NCBI GenBank assembly: GCA_964614415.1
Contig: CAZTLE010000238.1
Span: 1 to 5,471, forward strand
DNA: 5,471 nucleotides
Direction: 5' to 3'
Origin: CAZTLE01 sp964614415
Lineage (GTDB): Bacteria; Bacteroidota; Bacteroidia; Flavobacteriales; Flavobacteriaceae
The position numbers were made by a program, and so were the translations under genes. Below are positions 1 to 4,744 of this stretch, in pieces; within the stretch, counting starts at the first letter, position 1, and every line of letters begins with the position of its first letter. The notes under the pieces were generated by a model, which was given only the letters and a program-made list of their open reading frames with translations, was not told where the DNA came from and ran no database searches.

Positions 1-2409
1 ACTCCCGTTTATGTTGAGACACATACGCCCACCACAAATATCAACGGTCTCGTGACCCTGGAAGTTGGTGACGGAACCGTAGTATCCGGAGATTTTTCTA
101 CCATCGATTGGGGTTCAAGTTCCTTTTGGATCAAAACCGAAACCGATCCTACAGGTGGAACCAGTTATACCATAACCGGAACCAGTCAGCTTCTCAGCGT
201 ACCCTACGCCTTATATGCAAAAAATGCTCCGGGCGACGGAAATACATTAGATGAAGCCTATGATGAAGAAATGACAGGTAGTCCAGCTACGAGAACCATA
301 AACGCAGATGACGGAAAGATCGAAATCGTCTCTTCCGGATTCAGAGCTCTGGAACTCACCCCTGATTCAACCAACGAAGCGCTGAAGGTGAACAGCACAG
401 GTACTCCTGACGGTATTCTAATCGACAATTCAGGAGCCGGAGATGGAATACGTATTAACCTTACCGGTACAGGTGAAGGAATCAGTATAGAAAGTGACAG
501 TGCCGGCGATGCCATTAACATTGATAATACTGATGCGACCGGAGACGGGCTGGACATCAGTAATGATACCGGAGGTGATGCGATTAGTATCGATAATGCC
601 GGTCCGGGTGACGGTGTATTCATCGACAACCTCGATGGCGCGGGCGGAATTGCATTGAACATCTCCAACGACGGTGGTGGAAACGCCGTTGATGTGCTCA
701 ACGATGGTGACGGAGATACTGTCTTCGTTGACAATAATGGAGCCGGTGACGCTGTGGAAATCGACAATACAGATTCAACAGGTGGAGATGCCATTCTCAT
801 TAACAGTGATGGTGGTGGTGACGCCATATCTGTTTCCAACACAGGAGGAGGCGATGCACTAACTATCGATCAGGCGGGAGCCGGTGATGCTGTTTTCGTA
901 GATAACATCGATGGTACCGGTTTTGCAGTTTCGGTAACAAACAGCAGCCCCATGGGCGGAGTCGATATACTTGACGACGCAGCAGGAACTGCTGTCTCTA
1001 TTGACAATTCAGGCGGAGGTGATGCACTTTCCGTGACCAATGATAGTGCAGGAAATGGCATTATTGTGAGTAATGACGGAACAGGAAATGGTATTGAACT
1101 TACAAATGACGGAGCCGGTAAAGCGGTAAATATTACAAACTCTCCCGGAGCTGACAATGCGCTCATGATCGCACATGGAGCAGATTCTGATGCAGTTAGC
1201 ATTGACAATGCCGGCCTTGGAAAGGGAGTCATTATTTTTAACGGTAACCCTGCAGGTGGCGGAGAAGCACTGGCCGTTACCCAGGTGGGTGGTGCCACGG
1301 GTGTATTCGTAGAGAACGTTGGAGGTGGTAAAGGAATACATGCCTTTAATATGGCACCTGCAAACGCAGAACCCGCACTTCTCGTAGAACACATGGGCTT
1401 AGGTCCGGCTGCAACATTAGTGATCACGGATAATAACGCCAACGGAGAAGCCGCAGTGTTTGCAGAGACATTAGGTGCAGGAACGGCAGGACGATTCATC
1501 ACCACCGATGAGGTATTCGGAAAGGTGAATATGGAACCCACTGTGAATGTAGTTTCCAACGGAAAGGGTGTAGGAGTAAAAGTGGATCTTATGAACATTG
1601 CCACTCTGGCCTCGGGTGACGCCAATGTGGAACCTGGGATCGATGTCTTGCATCGCGGACTTGGTAACGGAGGGCTATTTACCCTGTCGAACATTGACAA
1701 TACAGAAGCTGGAATTCGTGTACTCAATAGCGGTGCCGGTCATGGTGTACACATTGAGTCTTTTGACAACCCAGGAATCGATGTGGATGTCGCTCTACAG
1801 GTAGAACAGTCCGATCTATCGCTAACGGCTTCAAAAGGCCTTGTTGCACACTTTGATCTTAAGAGTGCTTCCACGGCAGCCAGTGCGGCTGTGCTAATCA
1901 GTTCGATTGCCACGGATCCAACACATACGGCACTGAAAGTAGTTCCTGTATCTCCAACAGCTTCCGCAGCCGAGTTCGAAGGTGATGTAGAAGTGGCAAC
2001 TGATCTGACCATTGGTGGTACTATGACTGCCGCGGTGAAGGCTTTCAAGATCGATCACCCACTGGATCCGGAGAACAAGTACCTCATTCATAATTCCATT
2101 GAAAGCAATGAGCGGATCAACATCTACAGTGGCAATATAACCACCGATGAAGACGGTTTTGCCACCGTTCAGCTACCGGACTATATGAGTGCGCTGAATA
2201 CTGATTTTAAATACCAACTCACAATTATTGACAAATCATTCGCAAGGGCAGTGATATGGGAGCCCATGAACACGGAGAATAATACGTTCGTCATTAAAAC
2301 CGATACACCCAATATCAAGGTGAGCTGGCAAATGACCGGTACACGACAGGACACCTGGTCCCTCGAGAACCCACTAGAAGTTGAGGTCGATAAACATAAT
2401 GGGTTTTAA
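1..2409 (+). CDS. Large Gly/Asp/Asn-rich repeat protein, secreted fibre or adhesin-like; 5' end missing
   Basis: The frame is open from base 1 to the TAA at 2407-2409 (802 codons). The GTG at 52 is internal, because family-like sequence (TPVYVETHTPTTNINGL) precedes it. Codons 1-76 resemble the N-terminal domain of many Bacteroidota surface proteins and end in QLLSVPYALYAKNA. The signal peptide expected upstream is outside the window. Codons 116-495 are about 33 units of mostly 11 residues, followed by looser repeats to about codon 655. Next come a linker (AAEFEGDVEVATDLTIGGTM, codons 656-675) and a C-terminal domain from about codon 680 containing IDHPLDPENKYL, NIYSGNITTDEDG, FVIKTD and KVSWQMTGTRQD. 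I recall that last domain at the end of repeat-rich extracellular proteins from several phyla. Its function is unknown to me; an oligomerising cap is an inference. No type IX sorting domain is visible at the end. The protein is probably a surface fibre or adhesin, but no ligand can be named. It is the only plus-strand gene left of the terminator, so nothing here shows an operon. Confidence 0.88.
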   Translation, partial: TPVYVETHTPTTNINGLVTLEVGDGTVVSGDFSTIDWGSSSFWIKTETDPTGGTSYTITGTSQLLSVPYALYAKNAPGDGNTLDEAYDEEMTGSPATRTINADDGKIEIVSSGFRALELTPDSTNEALKVNSTGTPDGILIDNSGAGDGIRINLTGTGEGISIESDSAGDAINIDNTDATGDGLDISNDTGGDAISIDNAGPGDGVFIDNLDGAGGIALNISNDGGGNAVDVLNDGDGDTVFVDNNGAGDAVEIDNTDSTGGDAILINSDGGGDAISVSNTGGGDALTIDQAGAGDAVFVDNIDGTGFAVSVTNSSPMGGVDILDDAAGTAVSIDNSGGGDALSVTNDSAGNGIIVSNDGTGNGIELTNDGAGKAVNITNSPGADNALMIAHGADSDAVSIDNAGLGKGVIIFNGNPAGGGEALAVTQVGGATGVFVENVGGGKGIHAFNMAPANAEPALLVEHMGLGPAATLVITDNNANGEAAVFAETLGAGTAGRFITTDEVFGKVNMEPTVNVVSNGKGVGVKVDLMNIATLASGDANVEPGIDVLHRGLGNGGLFTLSNIDNTEAGIRVLNSGAGHGVHIESFDNPGIDVDVALQVEQSDLSLTASKGLVAHFDLKSASTAASAAVLISSIATDPTHTALKVVPVSPTASAAEFEGDVEVATDLTIGGTMTAAVKAFKIDHPLDPENKYLIHNSIESNERINIYSGNITTDEDGFATVQLPDYMSALNTDFKYQLTIIDKSFARAVIWEPMNTENNTFVIKTDTPNIKVSWQMTGTRQDTWSLENPLEVEVDKHNGF
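346..1485 (+). repeat. Array of ~33 protein-level 11-residue repeats, predicted beta-solenoid
   Basis: The units follow a pattern close to [A/G]-[V/I]-x-[I/V]-[D/S/T]-N-x-G-x-G-[D/N]; examples are AISIDNAGPGD, TVFVDNNGAGD and ALSVTNDSAGN. Counted by eye, 23 of 33 units are exactly 11 residues long and the rest are 12-14. Alternating hydrophobic positions followed by an Asn and a Gly/Asp-rich turn suit one short beta strand and turn per unit, as in beta-helices. The DNA copies are well diverged at synonymous positions, so this is an old array held by protein selection, not a fresh tandem duplication. From 1486 to about 1965 the same pattern continues irregularly with longer insertions (for example GIRVLNSGAGH). 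Confidence 0.85.
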
Positions 2410-2432
2410 CTTGACTACCTCAATTTGTAAGT

Positions 2433-2462
2433 GCCCCCTGTTTTGCAGGGGGTTCTTGCTTT
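2433..2462 (+). terminator. Rho-independent terminator of the repeat-protein gene
   Basis: The arms CCCCCTG (2434-2440) and CAGGGGG (2446-2452) form a perfect 7-bp stem around a TTTTG loop. A G-T closing pair can be added at 2433/2453. A T-rich run, TTCTTGCTTT, follows at 2453-2462. It begins 24 bases after the TAA at 2407-2409. The T-run lies only on the plus-strand exit side, so it fits termination of the plus gene. It also touches the stop codon of the convergent minus-strand gene (2461-2463), so minus-strand transcripts must pass through the same hairpin. Confidence 0.85.
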
Positions 2463-2913
2463 ATTGAACCATGTAGTCGAAGGTTGCAGGCGGGCCACCC
2501 AGAAACGGCTTTAGGAAGGCACGAACTTCGTTGTGGTAGGCATTTTGATCGTAGGCCGACAGGTCCGCTTCGTTTTGGAAGGTCATGTACAATACGAGGT
2601 CATAATCAAGTGCACGGGTATCACCAACATCGATCCGATCGGATATTTGAATGCTAAGAACTTCCTCAATTTCACCAAGGGAAGATAGTTTTTGAATTAC
2701 GGTTTCCTTATCCTCATTTTTGATATCTTCTTTCAGGGAGAGGAACACGGTATGAACCAGAACGCTCGTTGACCGGGTCCGCTCATTCTTCAAAGCGTCC
2801 AGTTCTTTTTGAACTGAAGAAAGTTCGGTGCGCAGAGATTCCATTTCTGAATTCGGAGTCTGACAGGACCAGATACATCCTGCAATAAGAAGTAATACAA
2901 ACAGTTTCTTCAT
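2461..2913 (-). CDS. Lipoprotein with coiled coil and Dabb-type (stress-responsive alpha/beta barrel) domain
   Basis: The protein has 150 residues. It starts MKKLFVLLLIAGC, a short basic and hydrophobic signal with a lipobox-like IAGC (Cys13); Cys17 (IWSC) is an alternative lipidation site. A membrane-anchored periplasmic or surface lipoprotein is therefore likely. Residues 20-45 (SEMESLRTELSSVQKELDAL) look like a short coiled coil. Residues 51-150 match the Dabb pattern: a first strand VLVHTVFLSL, an internal VLSIQISDRIDVGDTRALDYDLVLYMTF-type segment with the DYDLVLYM strand, then the AYDQNAYHNEVRAFLKPFL helix and a final FDYMVQ. Dabb domains are ferredoxin-like dimeric barrels of varied, often unknown function; most that I know are cytoplasmic, so a lipid-anchored copy is less usual. 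The ATG overlaps the upstream glycosyltransferase stop in an ATGA, which predicts translational coupling. No Shine-Dalgarno sequence is evident. The catalytic role is unknown. Confidence 0.85.
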   Translation of the reverse strand: MKKLFVLLLIAGCIWSCQTPNSEMESLRTELSSVQKELDALKNERTRSTSVLVHTVFLSLKEDIKNEDKETVIQKLSSLGEIEEVLSIQISDRIDVGDTRALDYDLVLYMTFQNEADLSAYDQNAYHNEVRAFLKPFLGGPPATFDYMVQ

Positions 2914-4136
2914 GAGTTTTGCTTTAGGGTGTTCTTTGTTTCAATCCACTTGCTCATAAACTTTTTACTATTCAGAAATTCATGCTGCAATATCTGTCCT
3001 AAAAAATGTTGCTTTCTATGATTCTGAAGGGTTTCTCTCAGGGCCTCTATCCGTTCGATAAATGACTGAGAGTATGTCTCCCTGTCATAATTGTCTTCAA
3101 TGGTCTTTAAGGCTTGAGATTGTACATCTTTCCATGTGTTTTCTTCTGAATACAGCCGAATAGCCGCTTTCGCCAATTCCTGTGGCGTTTCCGCCACCTT
3201 ACCCGGAAACCCATTGCCTTTGTCGATCCCTTCGGCTCCAAAGGCGGTGGTTACTACCGGCGTACCGCATGACAATGCATCCAGAACCTTTCCTTTTAAT
3301 CCGGCTCCAAAACGCAAGGGTGCCAGGCATACTTTGGCCGACTTCATTATTGTGGTTACATCAGGTGCCCAGCCTTTTATCAGGAATCCTTCCGCTTCAT
3401 CATGAAGCTGCTGAATCTCCTTTGATGCATAGGCACCGTAGATCCTCAGTTGGGCCGTGGGCAACTTCTCGCGAATGAGCGGCCAAATACTCTCTTTCAA
3501 ATAGTAAATGGAGTCGGTATTAGGAGTATGCATGAAATTGCCGATGGTCACAAAGTGAGACCGTTCATCAAAGCTGGGCGTATCGCGCAAGGCCTTATAG
3601 AAAAGAGGAATTTCGTAAAGAAGCCCTTCAGGTATGTTGAAAACGCCCTTTAGCAAGTTCATTTCTGCAGATGAAATTATCAACGACATGTCACTTCGAA
3701 GGATAGATGCCAGCTCGCGCTTGGTAAGATCAGAATACAGTCCCTCCGAAATAGCTGTGCCTCTTTCATGGGCCTCCCGACGTGCCTTTCGGAGAAAGTG
3801 TAAATCTTCTGTGTCGAGAAGACGTAGCGCATGAGGGCAAACCTCGGCCACCCGCCAGCCAAATTGTTCTTCGGTCATGAACCGATCGAAGAGCACAACG
3901 TCCGGGTTCAAGGCTTTGACAAAATCGTCGAAGGATGAATCATTCATCCGTACCTCTTCAATCCGGATATTTTGCACCTTGAGATCAACCGATTTATCAG
4001 TAGGTTCGGCCGCAGAAGCGAAGGTCACTTTGTACCCTGCTTCCTCTAAAAGATCAATGAGTTGCATCATTCGTTGCCCGGCTGCCGTAGTGGACGGTTC
4101 GGGATAGGTGTGGCCTATAACCAAGAGTTCTTTCAA
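2910..4136 (-). CDS. Glycosyltransferase, GT-B fold, GT4-like (group 1)
   Basis: The protein has 408 residues, normal for a cytoplasmic GT-B enzyme that moves a sugar from a nucleotide-sugar donor to a surface glycan, lipid or protein. The N-terminal Rossmann half starts ELLVIGHTYPEPSTTAAGQRM, with the Gly/Pro-rich acceptor loop of such enzymes. Residues 84-117 contain DRFMTEEQFGWRVAEVCP and LLDTEDLHFLRKAR. The C-terminal half begins near residue 193 (SHFVTIGNFMHTPNTDSI), then LRIYGAYA (229-236), IKGWAPDV (253-260), and the donor-site block APLRFGAGLKGKVLDALSCG (272-291) with PVVTT and GAEGI. The usual GT4 Glu pair is modified: the second acidic residue is Asp286 and the first is absent, so the donor and acceptor cannot be inferred. 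The start is a TTG: an in-frame TAA lies four codons upstream, no ATG occurs before residue 22, and the first strand is needed. CTG two codons upstream is the alternative. The last four bases overlap the downstream lipoprotein start. Confidence 0.93.
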   Translation of the reverse strand: MKELLVIGHTYPEPSTTAAGQRMMQLIDLLEEAGYKVTFASAAEPTDKSVDLKVQNIRIEEVRMNDSSFDDFVKALNPDVVLFDRFMTEEQFGWRVAEVCPHALRLLDTEDLHFLRKARREAHERGTAISEGLYSDLTKRELASILRSDMSLIISSAEMNLLKGVFNIPEGLLYEIPLFYKALRDTPSFDERSHFVTIGNFMHTPNTDSIYYLKESIWPLIREKLPTAQLRIYGAYASKEIQQLHDEAEGFLIKGWAPDVTTIMKSAKVCLAPLRFGAGLKGKVLDALSCGTPVVTTAFGAEGIDKGNGFPGKVAETPQELAKAAIRLYSEENTWKDVQSQALKTIEDNYDRETYSQSFIERIEALRETLQNHRKQHFLGQILQHEFLNSKKFMSKWIETKNTLKQNS

Positions 4137-4152
4137 GAGCAGTTATTTCGAC

Positions 4153-4160
4153 CAAAGATA
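4153..4160 (-). promoter_or_regulatory. Candidate Bacteroidota -7 box (TATCTTTG) of the glycosyltransferase gene
   Basis: Read on the minus strand, TATCTTTG fits the Bacteroidota sigma-ABfA consensus TAnnTTTG at all six fixed positions. It lies 16 bases before the TTG start, so the leader would be about 10 bases. No TTG is seen at the usual spacing for a -33 element; that region is occupied by the hairpin at 4177-4197. The call rests on the -7 box alone, and an eight-base pattern of this kind can occur by chance. Confidence 0.4.
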
Positions 4161-4170
4161 ACAATTGCCT

Positions 4171-4204
4171 TAACGAGTTGCGGCTGAAAGCCGCAACGAA
4201 GTTA
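4171..4204. other. Perfect hairpin in the divergent intergenic region
   Basis: The arms GTTGCGGCT (4177-4185) and AGCCGCAAC (4189-4197) are perfectly complementary over 9 bp with a 3-base loop, GAA. After a small internal loop, outer arms TAAC (4171-4174) and GTTA (4201-4204) can pair as well. No T-run follows on either strand, so it does not look like an intrinsic terminator. It sits between the divergent glycosyltransferase and GIY-YIG genes, just upstream of the candidate -7 box. It could be a protein-binding palindrome, a dispersed repeat, or the edge of an inserted segment. Apart from this hairpin and the candidate -7 box, the 147-base gap (4137-4283) shows only a weak, unreliable promoter-like match for the plus-strand gene. 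Confidence 0.7.
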
Positions 4205-4283
4205 TCTGTCACATACTTGCTATTAGCAATTTGAGACACTTGTTTTCCTGATTGTCTTAGTTTAAGCCAATTTTATAAAGACT

Positions 4284-4589
4284 ATGGCCGAAAAAATACC
4301 GTGTGTCTACATGATGACCAACAAAAACAACACTGTTATTTATACAGGAGTCACCTCTAACCTACTTAAACGCGTGTACCAACATAAAACGAAATACTAC
4401 AAAGGATTTACAGCCAGGTACAATTGTGATAGGCTAGCATACTTTGAGATACACCATACGATGAGTACGGCAATCGCAAGAGAAAAGCAACTAAAAGCGG
4501 GAAGTCGGAAGAAAAAAGTAGAACTTATAGAAACGGAAAACCCCGACTGGAAGGACCTGTCTGAGGGATGGATTTTTGATTTCAACTAA
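4284..4589 (+). CDS. Single-domain GIY-YIG nuclease family protein (YhbQ/UPF0213-like)
   Basis: The protein has 101 residues, the usual size for free-standing GIY-YIG proteins. The two signature strands are degenerate but present: VYMMTN (8-13) for GIY, with Tyr9, and IYTGVTSNL (19-27) for YIG, with Tyr20 and Gly22. The catalytic-type residues Arg30 and His34 follow (LLKRVYQH). Glu67, the expected metal ligand, lies in AIAREKQLKAGSRKKK, and Asn86 is in ENPDWKDLSEGW. All expected catalytic positions therefore look intact. The family fold cleaves DNA; the cellular role of these small members is poorly known. The start at ATG 4284 places the conserved strand at residue 7. The gene points opposite to both neighbours. 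Hand counting over 4321-4560 gives about 40% G+C, against about 48-58% in sampled lines of the other genes, which suggests transfer. No Shine-Dalgarno sequence is clear. Confidence 0.93.
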   Translation: MAEKIPCVYMMTNKNNTVIYTGVTSNLLKRVYQHKTKYYKGFTARYNCDRLAYFEIHHTMSTAIAREKQLKAGSRKKKVELIETENPDWKDLSEGWIFDFN

Positions 4590-4637
4590 GGGTTTCGAGG
4601 GATAGAAGGTATGGTCCTTAAATTTGACAGACTGCTT

Positions 4638-4743
4638 CTCAGCCACAGGCTGATCGCAGAGACTAAGATTTCGGTTTCTCAGCCCAGGATTGGTCGCAGA
4701 GACGAAGGCTCCAGTCACTCAACTGCAGACTGATCACAAAGGC
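4638..4743. repeat. Three tandem copies of a 40-bp noncoding repeat
   Basis: Copies start at 4638, 4678 and 4718, an exact 40-bp period. Each has a conserved 26-base core and a roughly 14-base variable spacer. The core begins CTCAGCC (CTCAACT in copy 3) and includes the shared block TCGCAGAGAC (TCACAAAGGC in copy 3). Cores 1 and 2 match at 20 of 26 positions, cores 1 and 3 at 19 of 26, counted without gaps. Copy 1 can form CAGCC-ACA-GGCTG, with TCT and AGA able to pair outside it; the others are weaker. The array fills much of the 155-base gap between the GIY-YIG stop and the minus-strand sialidase-like gene. The last core ends one base from that gene's stop codon (4745-4747). No convincing coding content or clear T-tailed terminator is seen in the gap. 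Confidence 0.75.
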
Positions 4744-4744
4744 T

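Noticed and set aside
52..54. GTG as the start of the repeat protein
   Set aside because: The same frame is open to base 1 and the preceding codons fit the conserved N-terminal domain, so the gene begins outside the window.
346..1485. RTX calcium-binding nonapeptide repeats
   Set aside because: The period is 11, not 9, and the GGxGxDxLx pattern is not kept, although the Gly/Asp richness is similar.
258..1727. Two long minus-strand open frames (258-842 and 870-1727) opposite the repeat protein
   Set aside because: They share one frame and encode Ser/Pro-rich low-complexity sequence that mirrors the sense repeats. The repeat codons (GAT, GGT, AAT, ATC) rarely give antisense stops, so the frames are by-products.
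1..2409. Phage tail fibre
   Set aside because: The fibre-like repeats and the GDVEVATDLTIGG linker recall tail fibres, but there are no phage genes nearby and the N-terminal region is of the secreted Bacteroidota type.
3136..3834. Several plus-strand open frames opposite the glycosyltransferase
   Set aside because: They have no recognisable domains and overlap a well-supported gene fully.
4258..4265. TAGTTTAA as promoter -7 box for the GIY-YIG gene
   Set aside because: It misses two of six fixed consensus positions, and the nearest TTG elements are at 15 and 24 bases, not the usual spacing.
4228..4627. Direct repeat AATTTGA at 4228-4234 and 4621-4627 as insertion-site duplication
   Set aside because: Only seven bases match exactly and the copies lie inside the supposed segment, not at its edges, so chance explains it.
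4491..4718. Small minus-strand ORF across the GIY-YIG 3' end and the tandem repeat
   Set aside because: It is antisense to a solid gene and runs through noncoding repeats, with no signal, domain or ribosome site. Similar spurious products could be expected wherever the repeat occurs.
4638..4743. CRISPR array
   Set aside because: Cores are diverged (about 73-77% identity), the intervals are only about 14 bases, there are three copies, and no cas gene is present.
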